A stretch of 64,000 nucleotides of DNA. Origin: UBA1351 sp963677625. Lineage in GTDB: Bacteria; Bacillota; Clostridia; Lachnospirales; Vallitaleaceae. The number at the start of each line of letters is the position of its first letter. Position 1 is the first letter of the stretch. Shown here piece after piece: positions 18,401 through 26,599 of the stretch. The notes under the pieces were generated by a model. That model was given only the letters and a program-made list of their open reading frames with translations. It ran no database searches and was not told where the DNA came from. The translations under genes were made by a program, and so were the position numbers. Location of the stretch: the NCBI GenBank assembly GCA_963677625.2, contig CAXXSW010000012.1:1-64000 (forward strand). The letters are read 5' to 3'.

Positions 18401-19795
18401 TATCAAGCAAAGGCTCATAAATATACGGAGGTTCTTTTTGGTGAGGGTAATGTGTTTAAGGCAGGAACTATAGGAACTCTAGCAGAAAAAACAGCCTATG
18501 GTTATGTTAAGAATTATTTTGAAGAACGTGAAATAGTGGTTAAGGAAGCTGAAATTAACAGGATTATTAAGGGGTGTGTCGGAGTCAGAAGAACAACCGG
18601 ACAGCATCCAGGAGGGATTATTGTTCTTCCTAGAGACCAAGAAATCTATACCTTCACACCCATACAAAAACCGGCTAATGATCAAACGACAGATATTATT
18701 ACGACACACTTTGACTATCACTCCATTGATCATAACCTTTTGAAACTTGACATACTAGGACATGATGATCCGACTATGATTCGTTTTCTTGAAGATTTGA
18801 CGGGAACCAATGCCACCAAGATTCCATTAGATGAACCAAAGGTTATGTCCTTGTTTAGGGGCCTTGATGCCTTAAAGATTGCACCAGAATCCATTGGAGG
18901 TATCACCTTGGGGTCATTAGGCGTACCTGAGTTTGGTACTGATTTTGTTATGCAGATGCTCATAGAAACAAAACCACAGACTTTTTCAGACCTGGTTCGT
19001 ATTTCTGGCTTATCTCATGGTACGGACGTTTGGACTAACAATGCTCAAGAATTGGTTAATGAAGGTAAGGCCACTATTGCTAGTGTTATTTCCACCCGTG
19101 ATGATATTATGACATATCTTATTAACATGGGTATGGACAAGGAACTTTCTTTTACTATCATGGAGTCGGTTCGTAAAGGGAAAGGCTTGAAACCGGAATG
19201 GGAAGCGGCTATGCGTGGAGTTGGTATTGAGGAATGGTATATCTGGTCCTGTAAGCAGATTAAGTATATGTTCCCCAAGGCTCATGCAGCAGCCTATGTT
19301 ATGATGGCTTATCGGATCGCCTATTATAAGGTATATTATCCACGGGAGTATTATACTGCCTTCTTCTCCATTAGGGCAGCCAATTTTGATTACGCTATTA
19401 TGTGTAAAGGCAAGGATGTTTTGGACCAGCATATTATTGACTTTAAAGAACGATTTAACGAACTATCTAAAAAAGAGAAGGATATGATTAAGGATATGCG
19501 TATCGTCCAGGAAATGTATGCCAGAGGTATTGAGTTTATGCCCATTGATTTATATACTGTAGATGCTAAGTACTTTCAGATTATTGATGATAAGATTATG
19601 CCCTCCTTATCAGCCATTAATGGAATGGGTGAGAAGGCTGCCATTAATATTGTTGAAGGTCGAAAAGATGGAGAATTTATTTCTCTTGAAGATTTTAGAA
19701 ACCGTACGAAAACAAGTAAAACCTTGATAGAGATGCTGAAGGAAGATGGGATTCTTAAGGGGTTACCGGATACTAATCAGATTTCTTTGTTTTAA
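15470..19795 (+). CDS. polC: DNA polymerase III PolC-type alpha subunit
   Basis: Main replicative polymerase of low-GC Gram-positives, with built-in proofreading. The 1,441 residues hold an N-terminal region and OB fold, a PHP domain (ELHLHTQMSDMDGM near residue 340), a DEDD exonuclease (VFDIETTGF near residue 423), a zinc-binding insert (CKEC and CPEC near 910-945) and the polymerase palm with KEPDIDLNFSGDYQ near 967. The start at 15470 follows TAGGTGGTG. Length is normal for PolC and the frame is intact across all 4.3 kb. Confidence 0.98.
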   Translation: MRKNLFDVFEGLNLDPDSHEYFRDGNVSSVIMSKKQGIISIQLILNTIVHPKNILALEEKLYAFLGYPSNISVHVNETYELTFQLSFKDLYKLYEDSLMFLVKKHNPICFATLKAGKTRVEEGFIVYEVPVTGYDYLSDFQIDQLVQSIFKEKFQLDIDVEVMKDDADNHVYDEFLRNRDLEQKNLLKKHARLHQVEEKVVVKEEDITRETYENLIFGKKPAIGDIIKIKNFDEDTTYANVDVELISKPDERQLRGGKWIFKFDVTDLTDSLTCKMFVEDEKKADVLGAIKDGKTFRMRGLYKYDDFDKARVFMINSIESVDIDLRIRRKDLAEEKRIELHLHTQMSDMDGMIPAKDAVKQAIAWGHKAIAITDHGVVQSYPEAFHAVHGDDIKIIYGVEAYLVDDQRPIVHFPKGQSFKDTFIVFDIETTGFRAHKDRITEIGAVKITNGKIVDRFSEFVNPGVAIPQKIQELTHITNETVKDAPPLEVVLPKFLDFCGQGVLVAQNADFDMSFICRNCEYQDIDYDFTYLDTLEIGRRLLPNLKNYRLNTLAEALEIRLVQHHRAVYDAEATAGILQKMFMLLEPKGVTDLESLIKWGQEVHPNYKKLRPTHAVLLCQNREGLRNMYKLISKSHIETFFKRPLILKSVFKDYRDGIIVGSACEASDLYPLVLEGRNPEVVQRSVDFYDYLEIQPTGNNAFMLAKGNIDSMEEIEEVNQRICDLGEENDKLVVATCDVHFLNPEDEVYRRILMAGKGFKDADNQAPLYYRTTNEMLDEFDYLGEDKSFEVVVTNTNKINDMIENIEPVERGKYPPVIEGSEEELRTMCYETARSIYGNDLPELVEERLERELNSIIGNGFAVMYIIAQKLVKKSNDDGYLVGSRGSVGSSFAATMSGITEVNPLSPHYYCKECKYSDFTSDEVKKYAGSSGVDMPDKKCPECGADLIKEGHDIPFETFLGFKGNKEPDIDLNFSGDYQAKAHKYTEVLFGEGNVFKAGTIGTLAEKTAYGYVKNYFEEREIVVKEAEINRIIKGCVGVRRTTGQHPGGIIVLPRDQEIYTFTPIQKPANDQTTDIITTHFDYHSIDHNLLKLDILGHDDPTMIRFLEDLTGTNATKIPLDEPKVMSLFRGLDALKIAPESIGGITLGSLGVPEFGTDFVMQMLIETKPQTFSDLVRISGLSHGTDVWTNNAQELVNEGKATIASVISTRDDIMTYLINMGMDKELSFTIMESVRKGKGLKPEWEAAMRGVGIEEWYIWSCKQIKYMFPKAHAAAYVMMAYRIAYYKVYYPREYYTAFFSIRAANFDYAIMCKGKDVLDQHIIDFKERFNELSKKEKDMIKDMRIVQEMYARGIEFMPIDLYTVDAKYFQIIDDKIMPSLSAINGMGEKAAINIVEGRKDGEFISLEDFRNRTKTSKTLIEMLKEDGILKGLPDTNQISLF

Positions 19796-19815
19796 GTTAA
19801 AAAGAGGAGTTTATA

Positions 19816-20292
19816 ATGAAAACCATTGAGATATATACTGACGGAGCATGTAGGGGAAATCCAGATGGTCCAGGAGGTTTTGGAGCTGTTCTTAGATTTA
19901 CAACCGGTGATGGTAAAGTCCATCAAAAAGAGTTATCCGGGGGTTTTGAGGGAACGACTAATAACCGTATGGAGCTAAGAGGTGTCTTGGAGGCCTTAAG
20001 GGCTCTTAAGGAACCGTGTCGGGTAAATCTTCATACTGACTCGAAATATATTGTAGATGCCTTTAATCAAGGGTGGCTCAATAATTGGATTAAAAACAAC
20101 TGGAAAAGAGGCAAGAAAAAGGAAGCTGTCAAGAACCAAGACTTGTGGGAGGCCATCGTAGAAGCAAAAAAAGATCACGATGTAACCTTTACTTGGGTTA
20201 AGGGCCACGACGGTCATCCAGATAATGAGAGATGTGACGAACTTGCAACTTTAGCGGCTGATAATGGACCTTGGGTTTTAGATCGGAAGTAA
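19816..20292 (+). CDS. rnhA: Ribonuclease HI
   Basis: Degrades RNA in RNA-DNA hybrids. The 158-residue protein has the four catalytic acids: Asp9 (YTDGACRGNP), Glu53 (NNRMEL), Asp75 (HTDSKYI) and Asp141 (NERCDELA), plus His131 in VKGHDGH. It follows polC after 20 bases with AGAGGAG as ribosome site, so it may be co-transcribed. Confidence 0.96.
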   Translation: MKTIEIYTDGACRGNPDGPGGFGAVLRFTTGDGKVHQKELSGGFEGTTNNRMELRGVLEALRALKEPCRVNLHTDSKYIVDAFNQGWLNNWIKNNWKRGKKKEAVKNQDLWEAIVEAKKDHDVTFTWVKGHDGHPDNERCDELATLAADNGPWVLDRK

Positions 20293-20358
20293 TAGGCTTC
20301 ATATTGAGATAATCATGAAAGAATTTTTAAGTTCTTTGCTATTTGTTATAAGTTTTTC

Positions 20359-20386
20359 TTTACTAAATGAAATATTGCTATATAAT
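20359..20386 (+). promoter_or_regulatory. Candidate SigA promoter for the MFS gene
   Basis: TTTACT (20359-20364), 16-base spacer and TATAAT (20381-20386) lie 33 bases before the MFS start, in the gap after rnhA. Confidence 0.55.
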
Positions 20387-20419
20387 AATAGGTGAGAATA
20401 AATCTGAGAGGGAGATTTA

Positions 20420-21679
20420 ATGAAACAAAATTCGAATTTTTGGTTATTGTTTTTTGGTCGTTTAGTATCTAGATTGGGAGATTCAATATTTACGGCTGCG
20501 GCAGGTTTTTTTATACTTGAGTTGACAGGTTCAGCTTTTCTAATGGCTTCTGTTATGGCTGTCATGACCATGACCATGTTGGTTGCAGGTCCTATAGCTG
20601 GTAATATCGTTGATCAGTTCAAAAAAATTAAATTATTATACCTGATGGATTTTATACGAGGATTTGTTGTTCTAGCAACAGGTCTCGTTATTATGTTTGT
20701 AGATCAACCATCATGGATTATTTTGGCCCTTTATATTATGTCGGTTGTAGTCGGCCTATGTACAGTTGTTTTTAATCCAGCATCATCAGCGGCTATTCCC
20801 CTTATGATGTCCAAGGATAAGCTGATGCAGGCTAATTCTTACATGGCTATCACCGGTAGCTTGACTAATATTATAGGTTTAGCTCTTGGTGCTCTTATTT
20901 ATTCATTAATAGGGCCTGGCCTCTTATTCGTCTTTGATGGTATATCCTATATATTGTCAGCTATATCTGAGATGTTTATTAAGATTGATGAGCCTGAACG
21001 AGTAAAGAATCAGGAAGAGAATCCTTTTAAAGATCAGTGGAATATGTTTAAAGAAGGTATTGCATATTTACAAACTTATAAAGGTCTTATATATATTGGT
21101 TTCTTTGCTGCTATCTTGAACTTATCCCTTTTACCAACGTTTAGGGTTTATCAGAATGTATTGATTGAAAAAGCATTGGGAGTAGATATTATCTATTTGT
21201 CAATTATACTGATCTTTACTAGCAGTGGTTCAATCATCGGTAGTATTTTGCTAACACGAGAGGACAGTGGCCAGGGGAATACCAGTATATTAAGTCTACT
21301 AAAGAAATACACCTTTGGTCTAACTGGATTAATACTTCTTTTGGGCCTAGTTGTTCATCTTGTTATGGTGAATATAATTGATTTCAATTGGTTCATGGGT
21401 CTATATTGTTTTCTTGGATTAATTGTAGGGCTTATGGTTGCAGGTATCAATATTCCTATTGAAACCTATATTCAAAAAAATGCTGATCCTTCAAAAATGG
21501 GTAGGGTTAATGGAGTTATCAATATGCTTTCTATGATTACCAATCCTCTGGGTTTACTTCTTGGTGGGTTGATTGTAACCTTGATTCCTATTCAGGGAGC
21601 ATACTTTGTATCAGGTCTCATGCTTCTTATTACTTCATCATTTTTACTTTTCAGAAAAGAACTTAAAAATACCATATAA
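20420..21679 (+). CDS. MFS transporter, probable drug/macrolide-type exporter
   Basis: A 419-residue membrane protein with about 12 hydrophobic helices. The start NFWLLFFGRLVSRLGDSIFTAAAGFFI and the loop GNIVDQFKKIKLLYLMD resemble the MefA/TetV-like branch of the major facilitator superfamily. The substrate cannot be read from sequence. It has its own promoter and is followed by a hairpin terminator, so it is a single-gene unit. Confidence 0.85.
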   Translation: MKQNSNFWLLFFGRLVSRLGDSIFTAAAGFFILELTGSAFLMASVMAVMTMTMLVAGPIAGNIVDQFKKIKLLYLMDFIRGFVVLATGLVIMFVDQPSWIILALYIMSVVVGLCTVVFNPASSAAIPLMMSKDKLMQANSYMAITGSLTNIIGLALGALIYSLIGPGLLFVFDGISYILSAISEMFIKIDEPERVKNQEENPFKDQWNMFKEGIAYLQTYKGLIYIGFFAAILNLSLLPTFRVYQNVLIEKALGVDIIYLSIILIFTSSGSIIGSILLTREDSGQGNTSILSLLKKYTFGLTGLILLLGLVVHLVMVNIIDFNWFMGLYCFLGLIVGLMVAGINIPIETYIQKNADPSKMGRVNGVINMLSMITNPLGLLLGGLIVTLIPIQGAYFVSGLMLLITSSFLLFRKELKNTI

Positions 21680-21720
21680 TAATCAAGGCATGTTCTCTTG
21701 TCTGGGTGGTTGATGTATGA

Positions 21721-21765
21721 GCTTGCAAGGTGTAGCAATAGCTACGAACTTTGCGGCTTTTTTAT
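21721..21765 (+). terminator. Rho-independent terminator after the MFS gene
   Basis: A compound hairpin with GTAGC-AATA-GCTAC at the tip and an imperfect outer stem (GCTTGCAA against TTTGCGGC), followed by TTTTTT. It separates the MFS gene from the D-lactate dehydrogenase gene. Confidence 0.7.
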
Positions 21766-21826
21766 GGTATGATAAATAGTAGGATACTTAAACTGAAAAA
21801 AAGAATGTAAAGAGAAAGGATAAAGT

Positions 21827-22862
21827 ATGAAAATAGCTTTTTTTGATACCAAAGCCTATGATGAACGTTTTTTTTAACGAAATTAAGGGACAATATAACT
21901 TTAAGATAAAATATTTTGAAAACAAGTTAAATGAAGATACAGCAAGTCTAGCTAAAGGATATGATGTTGTTTGCGCCTTCGTAAATGACACTTTAAACAA
22001 ACCTGTTATTGATAGCTTATATGAGAATGGGGTAAAGCTTATTGCTATGAGGTGTGCTGGATATAATAATGTGGACTTTGCAGCCTGCCATGGTAAAATT
22101 CACGTGGTCAGGGTTCCAGCATATTCACCTTATGCTGTAGCTGAACATGCTGCAGCCCTTATGGTAACTCTAAACAGAAAAACGCATAAGGCTTATAATC
22201 GGACAAGAGAAAGTAATTTTAATATCAATGGTTTATTGGGTTTTGACCTTCATAAGAAAACCCTTGGTATTATTGGAACCGGTAAAATTGGTCAGATTTT
22301 TGCAAGAATTGGTAAGGGGTATGGTATGAAGGTTCTTGCCTATGACAAGTATCCAAATGAATCCTTAGACCTTGAATATGTGGATCTTGAGACCCTTTAT
22401 AAAGAATCAGATGTACTTAGTTTACATTGCCCCCTTCTTAAAGATACCCATCATATGATTAACAAGGAATCTGTGAATAAGATGAAACAAGGTGTTATGA
22501 TTATTAATACGTCTAGAGGAGGCCTTATTAAGACTGAAGATTTAATAGATGCCATTAAAGAGAGAAAAGTTGGAGCTGCGGGCCTGGATGTTTATGAGGA
22601 GGAAGAAGCATATTTCTTTGAGGATTTTTCAGATGAGATTATTGAAGATGATGTACTGGCAAGACTCTTGTCCTTTAACAATGTGTTGGTTACGTCTCAT
22701 CAGGCATTTTTTACTAAGGAAGCCTTGTCTAATATTGCAAAGACGACTATGGATAATATAAAAGCCTTTGCTGAAAAGGAGTCTTTAGTAAATGAAATAT
22801 GTTATCTTTGTGATAAGAATGGTAAAAATTGTCGAGTGGTAACAGGAAAGAAGTGCTTTTGA
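21827..22862 (+). pseudogene. ldhA: D-lactate dehydrogenase (LdhA family), frameshifted near the N-terminus
   Basis: NADH-dependent reduction of pyruvate to D-lactate, a fermentation end step. The gene starts at the ATG at 21827 (AGAAAGGA upstream) and reads MKIAFFDTKAYDERFF, then stops at TAA in a run of eight T at 21868-21875. Dropping one T restores a continuous LdhA-like protein of 344 residues: NEIKGQYNFK..., the NAD motif GIIGTGKIGQIFARI, the Arg in NTSRGG and the His in TSHQAFFT. The downstream part is uninterrupted, so the break is either a sequencing error, a recent mutation or a slippage site. The C-terminus carries an unusual Cys-rich tail. Confidence 0.85.
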
Positions 22863-22911
22863 TAATCATTATTAGGATTAACATAATAATATATAAATAA
22901 CAATAAAGAAG

Positions 22912-22950
22912 ATGGAGTTTACATCGTTATAATGTGAACTTCATTTTTTT
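22912..22950 (+). terminator. Rho-independent terminator after the D-lactate dehydrogenase gene
   Basis: A 12-base-pair stem (ATGGAGTTTACA against TGTGAACTTCAT, two G-U pairs) with a nine-base loop is followed by a run of T. Confidence 0.85.
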
Positions 22951-23051
22951 ATGGTCTAATATTTCTGTTAGGAAAGCGGCAAGGGATATATTATACTTGC
23001 TTGTGTTTGTAGGATAGTCATAAATATATGTAAAGTTGTAGGAGGATTATA

Positions 23052-24515
23052 ATGAAAAAGTTAGTATCTATCATGACCCTATTTGGCCTTTGTGGAGCTC
23101 TTGTTCTAAGTGGCTTCAATCAAACCGTAGCAGAAGAAGCGGAAACAAAAGAAATCGATCAAGCAAAGTATGTTTTCTACTTCATTGGTGATGGTTTAGG
23201 AGCTGCTCAAAGACAATTAGCTGAATATTATCTTCAAGAGACTGAGGGAACAGACAACAAATTACTTATTAATAACTTACCAAATGCAGCAATTAATACT
23301 ACACATTCATTGGACACTTTGATAACTGACTCAGCTGCTGCTGGTACAGCACTTGCAACTGGTCAAAAGACAAACAATGGTATGATTTCTGTACTTCCAG
23401 ATGGTACGGAATTAAAAACTTTAGTAGAACTTGCTGAAGAAAAAGGGATGGCTACAGGTGTTGCTACAACAACCCGTGTAACCCATGCAACTCCAGCAGT
23501 TTTTATTTCACATAACGAAAGCCGAAATGATGAAAACGGAATCGCTGCTGACTATGTAGATTCAGGTATTGCTTACCTTGCCGGAGGTGGCCTTCGTCAT
23601 TTCATTCCTCAAGGATGGACAGAATCTTTTAGTGATGTTACAGGACTTACTATTAAATCAAAGAGAAAAGATGATCAAAACATCATTCAGGAATTTACGG
23701 ATTTAGGTTATAAAATCGGGTATGGCTCAAAGGGAGCAGAGGAGTTTTATGACTATACTCCAAAAGCGGGTGATAAGTATCTTGCCTTGTTTGCTTATTC
23801 GCATATGCCTTACACATTAGATGCTATGAATTCAGATTATAAGGTTCCGACTCTTGCTGAAATGACAGAAAAAGGTATTGACCTATTATCACAGGATGAA
23901 GATGGATTTTTCTTTATGATAGAAGCAGGTAGAATCGACCATGCATGCCATCCAAACGATCCAGCTGGTGCCATCCAAGATACATTAGCACTTGATGATG
24001 CTGTTAAAGAAGCTTATGATTTTTACCTTTCACATCCAGAGGAAACTCTTATAGTTGTTGTTGGTGACCATGAGACTGGTGGTCTAGGTCTTGGTGTGAA
24101 TACAGATTACTTTATGACGCTTGAAAAACTAGCAGGTGTAACCATGTCGATTGAAGAGTTTATGTATTCAGATATGGCATATAAGGGTGACAAAGATACT
24201 TTCCTTAAGAATGTTGAACAAGTCTTTGGTTTGAAAGATTTAACTGAAAAAGAAATGGCTATGATTGATAGAGGAATCGCCATGCAGGACGCAGGTGAAT
24301 TCGATGAGGGAAATGCTTATCAATACGATGAGTCAGCAATGGCCATTGTACATATTCTTTCAACTAGAGCTGGTGTTCAATGGACATCCTACGCCCATAC
24401 AGGAACACAAATTCCACTTGGAGCTATCGGAGTTGGTGCTGACCAGTTTGAAGGATTTATGGACAATACTGAAATTGCAGAATTAACTGCAGCTATTCTT
24501 GGAACAAGCTTCTAA
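23052..24515 (+). CDS. phoA: Secreted alkaline phosphatase (PhoA family)
   Basis: Phosphomonoesterase that releases phosphate outside the cell. The 487 residues start with a signal peptide (MKKLVSIMTLFGL..., cleavage probably near residue 27). Mature motifs are the metal ligand FIGDGLG (Asp47), the nucleophile Ser94 in TDSAAAGTA, EAGRIDHACHPND, GDHETGGLGLG and the late YAHTGTQIP. There is no lipobox. AGGAGG precedes the ATG. It is overlapped by one base by the next gene (YibE/F). No Pho box was identified upstream. Confidence 0.93.
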   Translation: MKKLVSIMTLFGLCGALVLSGFNQTVAEEAETKEIDQAKYVFYFIGDGLGAAQRQLAEYYLQETEGTDNKLLINNLPNAAINTTHSLDTLITDSAAAGTALATGQKTNNGMISVLPDGTELKTLVELAEEKGMATGVATTTRVTHATPAVFISHNESRNDENGIAADYVDSGIAYLAGGGLRHFIPQGWTESFSDVTGLTIKSKRKDDQNIIQEFTDLGYKIGYGSKGAEEFYDYTPKAGDKYLALFAYSHMPYTLDAMNSDYKVPTLAEMTEKGIDLLSQDEDGFFFMIEAGRIDHACHPNDPAGAIQDTLALDDAVKEAYDFYLSHPEETLIVVVGDHETGGLGLGVNTDYFMTLEKLAGVTMSIEEFMYSDMAYKGDKDTFLKNVEQVFGLKDLTEKEMAMIDRGIAMQDAGEFDEGNAYQYDESAMAIVHILSTRAGVQWTSYAHTGTQIPLGAIGVGADQFEGFMDNTEIAELTAAILGTSF

Positions 24516-25618
24516 TGAATTATAGTAAAAAAAATATTAGTATACTGCTGATGGCTATCGTTTTGATAGTCACCAGCTTGTTTTACTTTCAAGGAAAATC
24601 TGATGATGGTGTCAAGATGTATAGGGCAAAAGCTATTATGGTAGATGATTCCGATGTCATTGTAGCAGGACCTTCAGCAATTGGAAGTCAAAAAGTTACT
24701 GTCAAAATACTTAATAAAGACAGAAAGGATGAAGTCCATGAGGCGGATAATTTCCTGCTTGGTCAGCTAGATTTCGATCAAATCTATGAAGCAGGAGATA
24801 CATTAATTGTAGCAATCAGAGGTGAGGGTAATGATATTCAGTATATTAGATGTGTAGAATACTACCGCCTGCCTTATATTTTGGGGTTGATTCTTCTTTT
24901 TGTCATTGTTCTTCTAATTTATGCAAAGTGGATAGGCTTTCGAGCTCTTCTTAGTTTTATAGGTACTTTTTTTATACTCTTTAAAATATTAATACCTATG
25001 TTGCTTAAAGGGTATGAACCGATTATCATTGCAACTATGTCTCTTGGGCTTATAACAGGTGTCATTATTTTTAGCGTAGCTGGTTTTACCAATAAGGGAT
25101 ATGCAGCCTTTTTGGGAACTGTAGTTGGACTTACTCTTACCTTGTTTGCGGCCCTTATTATAGGAGATAGAGTAGGCCTTATTGGTATGACTGCGCCCTA
25201 TGCCCAGGCTATCTTTTTTAATGGAAACTTTCATTTGGATATGAATGATATCTTTTATGCTTCTGTTATGATTGGAGCTTCTGGAGCTGCAATGGACATT
25301 GCGATGGATGTTTCCAGCTCTGTCAATGAGCTCAAGGAACAGAATCCTGCTATGACTTTTCAGGAACTAAGAAAATCCGGCTTTACTATAGGAAGAGATG
25401 TTATTGGGACCATGACAACAACCCTCCTTCTCGCTTATTCAGGAGGTTATTTGACTCTAATGATGATGTTTCATATCAAGGGAACTCATATTGAACAACT
25501 TATGAATATGAAAATAGTTTTTGCAGAACTACTTAGAATTCTCGTAGGAAGTTTAGGGCTACTCATGGTAGCGCCTATTACAGCTTTTATAGCTGCTTAT
25601 ATTTTGAGTAAAGAGTAG
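24515..25618 (+). CDS. YibE/F family membrane protein
   Basis: A 367-residue membrane protein with an N-terminal helix, a roughly 85-residue extracytoplasmic region and then about seven helices. The segment GVIIFSVAGFTNKGYAAFLGTVVGL and ASVMIGASGAAMDIAMDVSSSVNEL are typical of the YibE/F family, whose function is unknown. The ATG shares its A with the phoA stop, so the two are translationally coupled; this suggests, but does not prove, a role linked to the phosphatase. Confidence 0.88.
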   Translation: MNYSKKNISILLMAIVLIVTSLFYFQGKSDDGVKMYRAKAIMVDDSDVIVAGPSAIGSQKVTVKILNKDRKDEVHEADNFLLGQLDFDQIYEAGDTLIVAIRGEGNDIQYIRCVEYYRLPYILGLILLFVIVLLIYAKWIGFRALLSFIGTFFILFKILIPMLLKGYEPIIIATMSLGLITGVIIFSVAGFTNKGYAAFLGTVVGLTLTLFAALIIGDRVGLIGMTAPYAQAIFFNGNFHLDMNDIFYASVMIGASGAAMDIAMDVSSSVNELKEQNPAMTFQELRKSGFTIGRDVIGTMTTTLLLAYSGGYLTLMMMFHIKGTHIEQLMNMKIVFAELLRILVGSLGLLMVAPITAFIAAYILSKE

Positions 25619-25672
25619 GTGTGTTTTATTTTTTTATGAAGTTTTAGCAAAGAGACATGTGCAGGTATGACT

Positions 25673-25718
25673 TCCTACCCACTGGAACCAGTGGGTAGGA
25701 GGCCCCTGCCTAGGCAGG
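25673..25718. repeat. Two adjacent palindromes between convergent genes
   Basis: TCCTACCCACTGG (25673-25685) and CCAGTGGGTAGGA (25688-25700) form a perfect 13-base inverted repeat around AA, followed by the perfect 14-base palindrome CCTGCCTAGGCAGG (25705-25718). They are GC-rich compared with the surroundings and lie between the convergent yibE/F and korB genes. They could be a bidirectional terminator (no T run is present) or a REP-like element. Confidence 0.7.
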
Positions 25719-25735
25719 ATGTGAGGCTATATATT

Positions 25736-26599
25736 TTATTCAGAAATCAATGATTGAACTTTAGAAAGGTCACGTTTTCTGAAGATAACCGGCGTTTGAT
25801 CATTTTCATAAACATGTAGTTGCTTTTCAAAAGATTTCTTGGTTTTATCTTGATAGAGAACACCCAAAGCATACTTACTGAGGTCAAGTGCCTTGTCCAT
25901 AGCTCCTTTAAAATCTTTTCTATCGTAGGAATCGTCTAGATAGTAGGTGTTGTTCTTGAACCAACGGAAGTTGTTGATTTTGTTGAAAGTGACGCATGGA
26001 TGAAAGATATCTACAAGGGCATAACCATCATGATTAATAGCTTCCTTGATGATTTCTTTTGTTTGGTCAACATCACCGGAAAAGGCTCTTCCTACAAAGG
26101 TTGCACCAAGGGATAGAGCTACCGCTAAAGGGTTAAAAGGAGTGTTTCTAACACCATTAACCTGGACGGGGGTTACAAAATCTAAGGGACTTGTTGGTGA
26201 TGCCTGACCCTTGGTTAAGCCATAGACCATATTGTTGTGTACAATGTGGACAATATTGGGATTTCTTCTTATATTATGGAGGAAGTGGTTACCACCTTCG
26301 CCATACATATCGCCATCGCCACCTTCAGCAAAAACTGTCAGGGATGGGTTGGCTGATTTGATTGCTACAGCAACGGGAAGACCTCGTCCGTGTAGACCGT
26401 TAAAATAATTAGTGTTTATGTATTGAGGCATCTTCGCAGCCTGACCAATTCCTGAGGAAATAACTGTTTGCTCGGGTTCAATGCCAAGTTCTCGTAGGGC
26501 TTTAACAATGGAGTCTCTGATCTGAAAGTTACCACAACCAGGGCACCAGGCCATGTCTATTTCATAGTCAAAGTCATAGGGTAATACTGGTGTTTGCAT
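25736..26599 (-). CDS. korB: 2-oxoacid:ferredoxin oxidoreductase, beta subunit
   Basis: Thiamine diphosphate-binding subunit of the ferredoxin-linked oxidoreductase that decarboxylates a 2-oxoacid (probably 2-oxoglutarate or pyruvate) to the acyl-CoA. The 287 residues contain the Fe-S/TPP segment DMAWCPGCGNFQIRDS, the TPP-Mg motif EGGDGDMYGEGGNH and MVYGLTKGQASPTS. Its start overlaps the korA stop by one base. The exact substrate cannot be fixed from sequence. Confidence 0.92.
   Translation of the reverse strand: MQTPVLPYDFDYEIDMAWCPGCGNFQIRDSIVKALRELGIEPEQTVISSGIGQAAKMPQYINTNYFNGLHGRGLPVAVAIKSANPSLTVFAEGGDGDMYGEGGNHFLHNIRRNPNIVHIVHNNMVYGLTKGQASPTSPLDFVTPVQVNGVRNTPFNPLAVALSLGATFVGRAFSGDVDQTKEIIKEAINHDGYALVDIFHPCVTFNKINNFRWFKNNTYYLDDSYDRKDFKGAMDKALDLSKYALGVLYQDKTKKSFEKQLHVYENDQTPVIFRKRDLSKVQSLISE

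Noticed and set aside
19010..19432. 140-codon minus-strand open frame inside polC
   Set aside because: It lies antisense to a conserved part of the polymerase; no ribosome site and no recognisable domain.
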